The translations under genes were made by a program, and so were the position numbers. The notes below the pieces were generated by a model, which saw only the letters and a program-made list of their open reading frames with translations, made no database searches and was not told the DNA's origin. Of a stretch of DNA of 64,000 bases, positions 9,452-20,389 are shown piece after piece. Position 1 is the stretch's first letter, and each line of letters starts with the position of its first letter. Source of the stretch: Kitasatospora sp044457565. GTDB lineage: Bacteria; Actinomycetota; Actinomycetes; Streptomycetales; Streptomycetaceae. Where the stretch lies: assembly GCF_044457565.1 (NCBI RefSeq), contig NZ_JBITGZ010000034.1:1-64000 (forward strand), written 5' to 3'.

Positions 9452-10747
9452 GTGACCCTGGTCGTTCAGATGCAGGACGCGGGCATCGCTGCCAGCGATC
9501 CCCTGCTGTCCTACACCGTCACCACCACTCCGAGCCCGCTGAAGGCCTCGCCGGAGAACCCGCAGGCCCCCGAGGAGATCGGGGAGATTGTCATCGCCGT
9601 CTCCCGGCAGAGCGGAACCCCGGCCGACGTGAAGTCGATCCGGTTGCAGGTGCCCGCCGGCACCATGTCACCGGACCTCGCCACCGACCTGGCGAAGGTC
9701 ACGCCGAGGATCAGCCTCACCGGCTGGACCGGCCGTCTGGAGGCCGCCGACAAGGAGTTCGTCTTCACACCCGCGGCCAGTCACACGCCCATCGGCCCGG
9801 ACCTCGGCTTCACCATCCAGCTGTCCGACATCCCGATGAGCCGCAAGGTCGGCACCGCCCCCATCACCCTGACGGAGGAGTCCCGCACCGGAACCTCCGC
9901 ATTCCAGGACAGGGAAACCGTCTTCAACATCGGGAAGTTCCCCGCCGACTTCTACCTCCGCAACTTCCTCTGTGAGCCGTCCATCGTCCAGAACGGCGGC
10001 GACGTCAAGCTGACCTGGGAGCGTTCCGCCAACGCTACCTACGAACTCCTCTACCCGGGCGTTAGCCGATGGGTCACCGACCGGACCAGCCTTGAACTCG
10101 AAGGCATCAAATCCGACACCACCTTCTACCTCCGCGCTACAACCGGCGACCCGTCCAACCCGGTCGTGCGCATCCTCTCCACCCAGGTCACCGTCCTCAA
10201 GCCCGACCTCGACATCGGTAACCTCACCGTCAACGGGAATGTCACCATCTCAGGGGCGCTCACAGCCACAACGGTGACAGCCCGCAAGACCCTGACCGCC
10301 GGACTTCCAACCGCCAGTGCTCTGCCGGAAGGCATCATCGGGCGTGCCACAGCGGACAAGATGCTGGACGGCCGGGACGACACCTTCTACCAGTCGAGGC
10401 TCATCCCGCACCGCGACGACTGGGCGATGGTTGACCTGGGAGAGGTCCGCCGCATCACCGGAATCGAGATCCACTTCACCACATCCGTGGCGCCTGGAAG
10501 GGTCGAAACATCGACCGATCAAACCAACTGGACCTCAAGGGGGGACGCCACCGCACCGGTATACAGCCACACGTTCCCGAACGGGGGAGCTGAGGTCCGG
10601 TACGTGCGCTTCCTTGTTACCAAAGTCCCGTCCGTCGTTTTCCAGATTCGGCACTTCATCGTCACCCCCGGCGTTGCATTCACTGCGGGCATCGGGTCGA
10701 GCGGAACACTCGGCGTCGCCCAAACCTCCGGTGACGCGCAGTCGTGA
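9452..10747 (+). CDS. Scaffold-plus-variable-tip protein with a C-terminal discoidin-like domain
   Basis: The product is 431 aa from the GTG at 9452 (AAGGAG 7 nt upstream). Residues 1-265 form a beta-rich scaffold shared with the gene at 11083. A short repeat-like collar (NLTVNGNVTISGALTA) follows. Residues about 290-410 look like an F5/8 type C (discoidin) fold: MLDGRDDTFYQS, then DWAMVDLGEVRRITGIEIHF, then a STDQTNW motif, ending RYVRFLV. That fold usually binds glycans or lipids. There is no signal peptide. A conserved base joined to an exchangeable tip recalls tail-fibre or receptor-binding proteins, which is inference. A 401-nt stretch is almost identical to the paralogue. Confidence 0.8.
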   Translation: MTLVVQMQDAGIAASDPLLSYTVTTTPSPLKASPENPQAPEEIGEIVIAVSRQSGTPADVKSIRLQVPAGTMSPDLATDLAKVTPRISLTGWTGRLEAADKEFVFTPAASHTPIGPDLGFTIQLSDIPMSRKVGTAPITLTEESRTGTSAFQDRETVFNIGKFPADFYLRNFLCEPSIVQNGGDVKLTWERSANATYELLYPGVSRWVTDRTSLELEGIKSDTTFYLRATTGDPSNPVVRILSTQVTVLKPDLDIGNLTVNGNVTISGALTATTVTARKTLTAGLPTASALPEGIIGRATADKMLDGRDDTFYQSRLIPHRDDWAMVDLGEVRRITGIEIHFTTSVAPGRVETSTDQTNWTSRGDATAPVYSHTFPNGGAEVRYVRFLVTKVPSVVFQIRHFIVTPGVAFTAGIGSSGTLGVAQTSGDAQS

Positions 10748-10953
10748 CGAACACCGGTGGCCAGCTCGTACCGGACACGCGTACCGCACCCCCGGGCCCG
10801 CCGCTCCCGGCCGTGGACGCGGACGCTCCGGCCGGAACACCGGCGTAAGAGCGCCACAGCAGGCTGGGAGGGCTGGGGGCTGCCGTGGGGGAACTTGGGA
10901 GCCGACCAGTCCACTTCCTGGGCTCAGTCCCCTGGCAGCCATCGATTGCGATG

Positions 10954-11010
10954 CGCTCCGGCTTTCTCACGCTGGACGACGCCGTCACCCACAGCCGCAC
11001 CGACCACTGA
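10954..11010 (+). pseudogene. Duplicated 3' tail of the 1159-aa gene
   Basis: Codons from CGC at 10954 to TGA at 11010 read RSGFLTLDDAVTHSRTDH-stop, matching the last 18 codons and stop of the gene ending at 9384 (RSGFLTLDDAVAHSRTDR). The 72-nt spacer that follows also matches the 67-nt spacer before 9452, including the hairpin and a GTG start. The tail has no gene body, so it marks the left boundary of a tandem duplication. The rest of the gap, 10748-10953, holds no recognisable gene. Confidence 0.85.
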
Positions 11011-11031
11011 GTAGCCATCACCGCCTTTACA

Positions 11032-11053
11032 TGCCGCCCCACGCGGGGCGGCA
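11032..11053 (+). terminator. Intergenic hairpin upstream of the second scaffold paralogue
   Basis: A perfect 9-bp stem (11032-11040 with 11045-11053) and a 4-nt loop form the counterpart of the hairpin at 9398-9427. A ribosome site, GAGGAG, follows at 11071-11076 and the GTG start at 11083. It was probably copied with the duplication. Confidence 0.55.
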
Positions 11054-11082
11054 CGGCCACCGAACCCTCCGAGGAGTCAGCT

Positions 11083-12261
11083 GTGACCGTGGTCGTCCAG
11101 ATGCAGGACACGGGCGTTGCCGCGAACGATCCCCTGCTGTCGTATCAGATCACCACCACCCCGAGCCCGTTGAAGGCGTCGCCCGAGAACCCGCAGGCTC
11201 CGGAGGAGATCGGGGAGATTGTCATCGCCGTCTCCCGGCAGAGCGGAACCCCGGCCGACGTGAAGTCGATCCGGTTGCAGGTGCCCGCCGGCACCATGTC
11301 ACCGGACCTCGCCACCGACCTGGCGAAGGTCACGCCGAGGATCAGCCTCACCGGCTGGACCGGCCGTCTGGAGGCCGCGGACAAGGAGTTCGTGTTCTCA
11401 CCCGTGGCCGGTCACACGCCCATCGGCCCGGACCTCGGCTTCACCATCCAGCTGTCCGACATCCCGATGAGCCGCAAGGTCGGCACCGCCCCCATCACCC
11501 TGACGGAGGAGTCCCGCACCGGAACCTCCGCATTCCAGGACAGGGAAACCGTCTTCAACATCGGGAAGTTCCCCGCCGACTTCTACCTCCGCAACTTCCT
11601 CTGCGAACCCTCCATCATCGCCAACGGCGGCGACATCAAGCTCACCTGGGAACGCTCAGCCAACGCCAAGTACGACCTGCTCTACCCCGGGGTCGAACGT
11701 GACGTCACCGACCGGACCAGCCTGGAACTCGAAGGCATCAAATCCGACACCACCTTCTACATCCGCGCCACCACCGGCGACCCCACCAACCCCGTCGTGC
11801 GGATCCTCTCCACCCAGGTCACCGTCCTCAAGCCCGACCTGGAAATCAGCAACCTCACCGTGCACGGACACACCAGCACACTCGGAGAACTGATCCCGCA
11901 GGGGCCCGTGCACGCCTTTGGCACGCACCAGCTCGCCTGGCACCACTACGGAAGTATCGAAGAGAAGGAGATTGCCAAGGACTTGACGGCATCCTCTGCT
12001 GGAATCCTTCTCGGAATGATCAAGTACGACCACCTTGTCCCGTCAGTATCCGGCGACAATGAGAACACCTGGGGAACCGCTGCGGTCAAGCTGGACGGGG
12101 TCCCCGAGGTGGGCGCCACCGTACGCAGCGCCTCCGGCTACGAGTCATTCACGGTCCCTATCGCCCCCGGCGCACTTTTCAGTATCCGGTACGCGATCAG
12201 GCGTTCCTCCTGTCGGGCGTACTTCTACTGGATGCCCATCGGTGGGGGATTGCCTGTGTAA
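11083..12261 (+). CDS. Second scaffold-plus-variable-tip protein with a different C-terminus
   Basis: The product is 392 aa. Residues 1-265 align without gaps to the protein encoded at 9452. After the shared VTVLKPDLEISNLTVHG collar the sequence is unrelated: it continues HTSTLGELIPQGPVHAFG and ends in about 110 residues with no discoidin features. The two genes are therefore a duplicated base with exchanged tips. The stop codon lies 14 bp from the tRNA-Pro fragment at 12275, so the last residues may have been set by an integration or recombination event. No signal peptide is visible. Confidence 0.8.
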   Translation: MTVVVQMQDTGVAANDPLLSYQITTTPSPLKASPENPQAPEEIGEIVIAVSRQSGTPADVKSIRLQVPAGTMSPDLATDLAKVTPRISLTGWTGRLEAADKEFVFSPVAGHTPIGPDLGFTIQLSDIPMSRKVGTAPITLTEESRTGTSAFQDRETVFNIGKFPADFYLRNFLCEPSIIANGGDIKLTWERSANAKYDLLYPGVERDVTDRTSLELEGIKSDTTFYIRATTGDPTNPVVRILSTQVTVLKPDLEISNLTVHGHTSTLGELIPQGPVHAFGTHQLAWHHYGSIEEKEIAKDLTASSAGILLGMIKYDHLVPSVSGDNENTWGTAAVKLDGVPEVGATVRSASGYESFTVPIAPGALFSIRYAIRRSSCRAYFYWMPIGGGLPV

Positions 12262-12274
12262 CCCGCCATGCCGC

Positions 12275-12316
12275 CTGGGGGTCAAGGGGTCGTAGGTTCA
12301 AATCCTGTCGTCCCGA
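12275..12316 (+). other. 3' half of a tRNA-Pro(GGG) gene; probable attachment-site remnant
   Basis: The fragment starts in an anticodon loop (CTGGGGG) and continues with the 3' anticodon strand TCAAG. The T arm is GTAGG-TTCAAAT-CCTGT at 12292-12308, and the acceptor strand CGTCCCG plus discriminator A ends at 12316. The bases before it do not supply the 5' anticodon strand or a D arm, so it is not a working tRNA. A 3' half starting at the anticodon loop is what tyrosine-integrase elements leave in tRNA genes, and an integrase pseudogene lies just to the right. A tRNA-Pro gene is also the known site of pSAM2. Confidence 0.85.
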
Positions 12317-12349
12317 CAGCGATTGATAGCGTTGTCGCAGGTCAGAGGT

Positions 12350-12382
12350 CGTCTTCGCAGTGATGCGAAGACGGCCTTTTTG
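12350..12382 (+). terminator. Rho-independent terminator after the tRNA-Pro fragment
   Basis: A perfect 10-bp stem (12350-12359 with 12364-12373) and a GTGA loop are followed by GGCC and five T residues. It probably belonged to the original tRNA locus and would also stop transcripts leaving the five-gene block. Confidence 0.8.
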
Positions 12383-12456
12383 ACGTTTCGTCGATTGATG
12401 GTCGCATTGTGGTCGCATGAGGTTGTCATCACTTCGTGGACGGCGCGGGCCGGGAT

Positions 12457-13240
12457 TCAAGCGGCAGCAATCGCTGGGAGTTTGGGGCTCGCCGGATGTT
12501 CCTGGCGTCGGCTGGAGTGATCGCGGTGTGGTTGCAGCCGGTGGAACCATCGCTGGTGGGTGGCGTCCTTGTCGGCCCGGGCGAGGATGTCGGCGATGGT
12601 GTCGGCGGCGTCGCGGGCGGCCTGGTGGGTGAGGTGGTCGTAGATGTTGGCAGTGGTGGAGAGCGTTGCGTGACGGAGCCTCTTGGAGACCGTGGTCAGG
12701 GGGACGCCGGCGGTGATGGGGAGTGTGGCGGCGAGGTGGCTCAGGTCGTGGACGGCGATGATGGGGACGTCGGCTTTAAGCTGAGAGCTCGCGCAGGCGG
12801 TCCAGGACGCGTTGTGGGCGCAGCGGTTGCCCGTCGGGCTTGCAGAACACCAGGTTGTCCGGCGAGACAGCGGCGCCCGGGGCGGCGGCGCGGTGTCGGA
12901 GTGCGGTGGCGACGTGGGGCACAACCGTCCCAGTATCAGGCTGTCCAGTTCAGAGGGGGAACTTCAGTTTGATCACCAGTGCTTTGGCCTGGAGCCAGGC
13001 GGTGAGGTAGTCGGCGAGGGTCTGGTTGGGGTCTGCGGTGAAGCCGCCGTCCTGGCCTTCGAGGACGCGTCGGAGTGCGGCTCGGGCGGCGTCCTCGGTG
13101 GGGAAGCCGCCCCGTCGGAGCGTATGGCGCTTGTCGGCGGAGGGGAGGTCGACGGCGAGGGTCCAGGTACCGTGCTCGGGATCGCTGGCGAGGCGGGGGC
13201 AGCGGGCTCCGAGCTGCTTGTGGTGTGGGTCGCGGCACAA
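12457..13240 (-). pseudogene. Tyrosine integrase, broken by deletion and frameshifts
   Basis: Two pieces can be read on the minus strand. The N-terminal piece (13240-12950) has an arm-type DNA-binding region (GTWTLAVDLP…GFPTEDAARAALR) and the start of the core-binding domain (TLADYLTAWLQAKAL). The C-terminal piece (from about 12800 to 12457) has HDLSHLAATLPITAGVPLTT, VSKRLRHATLSTTANIYDHL and the presumed catalytic Tyr. The middle of the catalytic domain is missing, and FCKPDGQPLRPQRVLDRLREL sits in another frame. The element that used the neighbouring tRNA site can no longer excise by this enzyme. From 13241 to 13540 I see no gene. Confidence 0.8.
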
Positions 13241-13540
13241 GCGGACGCTGTCCGCCAGATCGACTGGCGAACGCCTCTAAATGACGGCGAGGACGTGCCG
13301 GTGAAATGCATGTGCGCATGAACATCGTGTGAGTGGCTGGTAGCTGAGAAGAGCCGGTCCGGCACCTGACAGTCTTGCGGCCGCTGCTGCGTTCCCCAGG
13401 CGGGGAGGGGCCCCGGATCCTGCTGCTTTCGCCGTCGCTGGAAGTCGATCACTCGGGGGGATGCGCCGTTCGCGTGCACTTCGAGCTCGGTCCTCAGGTC
13501 CTGCCGTGGCACCCGTCCGGGGCGTGGTTGAGTCGTCGCC

Positions 13541-14905
13541 ATGAGCAAGAGTGAGGCCGCGGCCCTGTTCGGCAACCGATTCCTGACGGCACCTGCTCCC
13601 TCGGAGACCTTTCCAGAGGAAGGTATGACCGCGACGGACGCCATGAGGCTGGTGGACGAGGACCTCGCGATGGAGGGCGACCCGCAGCGCAACCTCGCGA
13701 CGTTTGTCACCACGTGGATGGAGCCGGAGGCGCAGCGGATCATCGCGGAGAACCTCCACCGCAATTTCATCGATCACGCGGAGTACCCCATCTCTGCGGA
13801 GATCGAGCAGCGCTGCGTGCGCATGCTCGCCGATCTCTTCCACGCGCCGGGGAAGACTGCCGGGTGTCGGACCCAGGGGTCGTCCGAGGCGATCATGCTC
13901 GGTGCGCTGTCGCTGAAGTGGAAGTGGCGGGAGCGGCGGCAGGCGGCCGGCCTGTCGGTCGACCGGCCCAATCTGGTCTTCGGCGGTGATGTCCACGTCG
14001 TGTGGGAGAAGTTCTGCCGCTACTTCGACGTGGAGCCGCGGATCGTGCCGCTTGCCGAGGACAAGTACACGATCGGCCCGGAGGATGTGGAACCTCACCT
14101 CGACGAGAACACGATCGGTGTGGTCGCCGTTGTCGGCACTACGTTCACCGGCCACAAGGACGATGTCGTCGGGATCGACAAGCTTCTGCGGGACATCCGC
14201 AAGAAGCGGGATCTCGACATCCCGATCCACGTTGACGGCGCCAGCGGCGGCTTTGTGTGGCCCTTCCTCTACCCGGACTCGAAGTGGGACTTCCGGCTCG
14301 AGCAGGTCCGCTCGATCAATGTCTCGGGACACAAGTACGGTCTGGTCTACCCCGGCATCGGCTGGCTGGTCTTCCGCGAGGAGTCCGACCTGGCCAAGGA
14401 CCTCGTGTTCTACGAGAACTACCTGGGCAAGACCGACGCGACGTTCACGCTGAACTTCTCGACCGGCGCGTCGATGGTCCTCGCGCAGTACTACAACTTC
14501 GTGCGGCTGGGTCGCCAGGGCTACACCTATGTCATGGAGGCGATGCAGACCAACGCCCGTGCGCTGGCGGACAACCTGCGTGGCAGCGGCCGCTTCGAGG
14601 TGATCGGCAGCGACCTCGAACAGCTGCCGCTGGTCGCTTTCCGTCTCGCCGGCAAGCACTCGTACGACGAGTCGGACATCGCCTGGCAGCTCTCGGCCGA
14701 GCGCGGCTGGATGGTGCCGGCGTACACGCTCCCGCCCAACGCCGAACGGGTGAAGATCCTTCGTGCCCTGGCCAAGGAGACCCTGAGCCGCGAGCAGATC
14801 GAGCGCCTGACCAGGGACATCGCCGACGCGTGTGCCACCTTGGACCACAAGGGTGCGACCCACGACGTCGAGCGGGCCCAGATCAAGCGCGGCACCGGCT
14901 ACTGA
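13541..14905 (+). CDS. gad: Glutamate decarboxylase
   Basis: This 454-aa protein is a full-length PLP-dependent group II decarboxylase. It converts glutamate to GABA and CO2, consumes a proton, and serves acid resistance or GABA metabolism in the cytosol. It contains the substrate/PLP region CRTQGSSEAIMLGALSLKW, the PLP-ring motif HVDGASGGFVWPFLYP and the Schiff-base Lys in INVSGHKYGLVYPGIGW near residue 264. No transporter gene (gadC) lies beside it, so it stands alone among mobile-element debris. The N- and C-termini look intact. Confidence 0.93.
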   Translation: MSKSEAAALFGNRFLTAPAPSETFPEEGMTATDAMRLVDEDLAMEGDPQRNLATFVTTWMEPEAQRIIAENLHRNFIDHAEYPISAEIEQRCVRMLADLFHAPGKTAGCRTQGSSEAIMLGALSLKWKWRERRQAAGLSVDRPNLVFGGDVHVVWEKFCRYFDVEPRIVPLAEDKYTIGPEDVEPHLDENTIGVVAVVGTTFTGHKDDVVGIDKLLRDIRKKRDLDIPIHVDGASGGFVWPFLYPDSKWDFRLEQVRSINVSGHKYGLVYPGIGWLVFREESDLAKDLVFYENYLGKTDATFTLNFSTGASMVLAQYYNFVRLGRQGYTYVMEAMQTNARALADNLRGSGRFEVIGSDLEQLPLVAFRLAGKHSYDESDIAWQLSAERGWMVPAYTLPPNAERVKILRALAKETLSREQIERLTRDIADACATLDHKGATHDVERAQIKRGTGY

Positions 14906-14937
14906 CGCGCAACCGGGCCCGGCACAGCGGACGTTCC

Positions 14938-15217
14938 CAAAGCCGTGATCGGCGAGATCCTGGAACACGCCGTGCATGAGGTGGCGCCGGTCCCAGATCA
15001 GGGTGCGGTCCAGCAGCTCTCGCCGGCAGGTCTGCACCCATCTCTCCGTGATCGAGTTCATTCTCGGTATCCGGACCCCGCTGAGCACGACCTCGATCCC
15101 CGCGTCCTGCAGGACGGCGTCGACCAGGTCGGGGAACTTGCCGTCCCGGATCAGGTGGCGGGCCCGGCAGCCGGCGTCCTCGAGGTCCATGACGAGGTAC
15201 TTCGCCGTCTGCGGCAC
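14938..15217 (-). pseudogene. Transposase fragment with integrase-core (rve) sequence
   Basis: The minus strand reads LVMDLEDAGCRARHLIRDGK and continues to MNSITERWVQTCRRELLDRT. This is the centre and C-terminal half of a DDE transposase/integrase-core protein common in actinomycetes. Residues appear to be missing before DGKF, and neither the N-terminus nor the C-terminal end is present. It is a relic between gad and the xdh operon. The much longer open frame it lies in (to 13277) is antisense to gad. Confidence 0.75.
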
Positions 15218-15229
15218 CCAGGATGCGAG

Positions 15230-16039
15230 TCAGTTCCCCTCGGTTTCGAAGGTGCGCAGCAAATCGGCAGCGACGCTCACGGCAATTGTCGCGGGTTCCT
15301 TGCCGGTGATGTCGGCCAGCCCGATCGGGGTCTTGATCCGATCGATGGTGGCCTCGTCGTGACCGCCCTCGGTGGCGAGGCGTTTGCGGAACCGCACCCA
15401 CTTGGCCGCCGACCCGATCAGCCCGATGGAGCCGAGATGGGTCGTGCGCAAGGCGGCGTCGCACAGAGCGGCGTCCTCGGCGTGATCATGGGTCATGATC
15501 AGGATGTGGGTGCCGCGCGGCAACTCCGCCAGCACCTCCTCGGGCAGCAGCGGTGTGTGATGCACGTGCACCTGCGCCACCGCGTCTGCCAGCACGTCGA
15601 GCCGCTCCTCGGTGAGCATGTCGGGGCGGGTGTCGATCAGATGGAGGTCGAGGTCCTGACGTGCCAGGATGCGCGCCAGTTCCAGCCCGACGTGCCCGAC
15701 GCCGAAGATCGCTACCACCCGTACCGTTGGCAGCGGTTCGAGCAGCACCGAGACCGTGCCGCCGCAGCACTGCACGCCATGCTGGTTGGTCACCTGGTCG
15801 TTCAGGGCGAAATCAATCAGCTCCGGCTCCGGCTTGGACGCAGTGATCATCTCCCGGGCCCGATCGATTACGACGGCCTCGACATTGCCGCCACCGATCG
15901 AGCCCCACGTCTCGGTCTGCCCCACAACGAGTTTCGCACCGGCGTCGCGCGGGGCATGGCCGCGCACGGTCGCGACGGTCACCAGCACGCCGGACTCCCG
16001 GCGTGCTCGCAACCGTGCGACCGCGGCGACCCACGTCAT
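15230..16039 (-). CDS. xdhC: XdhC-family molybdenum cofactor maturation protein
   Basis: The protein is 269 aa from the ATG at 16039. XdhC proteins bind molybdopterin cofactor and deliver its sulfurated form to xanthine dehydrogenase-type enzymes. The N-terminal XdhC/CoxI region is visible (GSIGGGNVEAVVIDRAREM and a QCCGG motif). A Rossmann segment follows (VVAIFGVGHVGLELARILAR), then LIMTHDHAEDAALCDAALR and GLIGSAAKWVRFRKRL. The start is one base after the stop of the large subunit gene, so the two are translationally coupled. The frame is open upstream of 16039, but that part overlaps the end of the large subunit. Confidence 0.9.
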   Translation of the reverse strand: MTWVAAVARLRARRESGVLVTVATVRGHAPRDAGAKLVVGQTETWGSIGGGNVEAVVIDRAREMITASKPEPELIDFALNDQVTNQHGVQCCGGTVSVLLEPLPTVRVVAIFGVGHVGLELARILARQDLDLHLIDTRPDMLTEERLDVLADAVAQVHVHHTPLLPEEVLAELPRGTHILIMTHDHAEDAALCDAALRTTHLGSIGLIGSAAKWVRFRKRLATEGGHDEATIDRIKTPIGLADITGKEPATIAVSVAADLLRTFETEGN

Positions 16040-16040
16040 G

Positions 16041-18463
<2,423 letters not shown>

Positions 18464-18467
<4 letters not shown>

Positions 18468-19927
18468 GACGACACCGCCTCGGTGGTTTGCGCGTGCAGC
18501 TTCAGCAGGCTCTGGCCGAGCATCGCGGAGCGGTAGTCGGCGCTGGCTCGATGATCGTCCATCGGCGTGCCCTCGGCCTGCAGGACCCGGGCCGCGGCTT
18601 CGATGGTCTCCGCCGCCCACGGCTTGCCCTCCAGGGCCGCCTCGGTGGCGAGGGCGCGGATCGGGGTGGCGGCTACGCCGCCGAGGCCGATGCGTGCCTT
18701 GCGGACGATCCCGTCCTCGATGTCGAGCGCGAAAGCGACTGCCACGCTGGAGATGTCGTCAAAGCGCCGCTTGGCGATCTTGTGGAAGGCCACGACTGGC
18801 GACAGCGGCAGCGGGATGCGCACCGTGCGGATCAGCTCGCCGGGACGGCGCACGCTCTGCCTGTAGCCGGTGAAGTAGTCCGCCAGTGGGACCTCGCGCT
18901 CACCGTCGGCGTCGGCGAGCACCACCGATGCCTCCAGCGCGAGCAGCGCCGGTGGACTGTCACTGATGGGCGAGCCGGTACCCAGGTTGCCGCCGAGGGT
19001 CGCACCGTTGCGGATGAGCCGGGATGCGAACTGCGGGAACAGCTCTGCCAGCAGCGGGACGCCGCCGTCGAGGCGGCGTTCGATCTCGGTGAGCGTCAGC
19101 GCCGCCCCGATCTCGATGTAGTCGGATTCGACTCGCAGCTCCCGCAATTCGGACAGCCCGTCGATGGCGACCACGCAATCCGCCCGGCGGGAACGGATAT
19201 TCACCTCCACACCCCAGTCGGTGGAGCCGGCGATCACCACCGCATCGGGCCGCTCGCGCAGCAACTGCAGCGTAGCGGCCAGGGTGCTCTTCCGCAGGAA
19301 CGCCCTGTCGTCCCGGGTGTATTCGGTGGCAGCCGGTGCGGGCGGGGACTGCTCGCGACGCTGAGCCAGCGGGTCCTCATCTGTGGGCGTACCGACGGCG
19401 AACGCGGCATCGCGAATCGGGCGATAACCGGTGCAGCGGCACAGGTTTCCGCTCAGCGCGTGCAGATCGAAACCGTTCGGACCGTGCTCGGCGTCGGTGC
19501 TGTCGGCCGAGTCCGCGTGCGCGCAGCGGTCGGGCCGGTAGTACTCGGCGGCCATGCTGCAGATGAATCCCGGCGTGCAGTAACCGCATTGGGAGCCGCC
19601 GCGGACCGCCATCTCCTCCTGCACCGGGTGGAGGGTGGGCGGCATGCCGGGTTCGCCGGTGGTGGCGAGACCTTCGCAGGTAATGATCTCCTGACCGTCG
19701 AGCGCCGCGACCGGGACCAGGCAGGCGTTGACCGCCACCCAGTCGGTGGGCTTGATCACCCCGGGACGGGCCACCAGGACCGAACAGGCGCCGCATTCAC
19801 CCTCGGCGCAGCCCTCCTTGGTGCCGGTGAGGCCACGCTCGCGCAGAAGATCCAGGATTGTGGTGTGGGGCGCAGCCGGTGAAATCGGTGTTGCTTTCCC
19901 GTTGACCGTGATCCGCGCCGCTACCAT
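18464..19927 (-). CDS. xdhA: Xanthine dehydrogenase-type [2Fe-2S]/FAD subunit
   Basis: The protein is 487 aa from the ATG at 19927. The plant-type [2Fe-2S] cluster ligands are in GCAEGECGACSVLV, and the second cluster in CGYCTPGFICSM and CRCTGYRPIRD. The C-terminal half is an FAD-binding dehydrogenase domain (VVIAGSTDWGVEVNIR and GATLGGNLGTGSPISD). This fused small-plus-FAD layout is the bacterial XdhA type. It is the first gene of xdhA-xdhB-xdhC, with overlapping stops and starts. Upstream in-frame ATG codons exist, but the family N-terminus starts at this Met. Confidence 0.92.
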
Positions 19928-20252
19928 GACAGGCCTTCGTTTCGGTGCACGATCGGTCGATTCATCATGTTCGCCAATTTCAGGCAGCTTTCTGTGTCCA
20001 GACGCGCCACGCGAGAGGAGCGGGCGCAAAACGGCACGTAACAGCGACGTGCCGGAAGGTGGTGACGGGAAACCTGGAATGTGCCACGGACGGGCACATC
20101 AGAACGGCGTGCTCAGCAGCCGTGCGCGATCCGACCCGGAACCCAGACCGTGCACTGGGCGAGGCGACCAAGATCAGAGCTGGTGTACATCCGCTGGTCG
20201 CCTCCTTCCGGTAGTCATGGGTCGACGTCTACCGCAAAGTAGTGGCTGGGGT

Positions 20253-20280
20253 CACAGAGGTCAAGAGGTTGACCTCTGTG
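20253..20280. promoter_or_regulatory. Perfect 12-bp inverted repeat upstream of the xdh operon
   Basis: CACAGAGGTCAA (20253-20264), a GAGG spacer and TTGACCTCTGTG form a perfect dyad 326 bp upstream of the xdhA start. It could be an operator or a hairpin; no T-tract follows on either strand. The rest of 19928-20638 holds only this dyad and an IS4-type relic. Confidence 0.5.
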
Positions 20281-20389
20281 TCTCGAGAACCGGACGGTTC
20301 GAGGCGATGAGAAGATCATCCACGGCGTACAGGTCAACGCCGTTGCGTTTGGCTGACGGGATCTTCAGCAAGGTGATGTGACGACGCTA

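Larger units (their letters stand above)
10954..11860 (+). repeat. Second copy of a tandem duplication (first copy 9331-10229)
   Basis: The copy runs from the tail of the 1159-aa gene, through the spacer and hairpin, to the collar of the scaffold gene. From the GTG starts onward the offset is constant at 1631 nt with no indels through the scaffold. By eye, 9572-9972 and 11203-11603 differ at about 5 of 401 positions. The 120 nt before the block differ at about 20 positions, and the region after it is also clearly divergent. This uneven identity is what gene conversion between older paralogues would leave. Confidence 0.8.

Noticed and set aside
12275..12316. Functional tRNA-Pro gene
   Set aside because: There is no D arm and no 5' anticodon strand; the upstream bases belong to the end of the scaffold gene and its 13-bp spacer.
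13277..14930. Continuation of the minus-strand frame beyond the transposase fragment
   Set aside because: It is antisense to glutamate decarboxylase; only its first 90 codons (15217-14938) resemble a protein.
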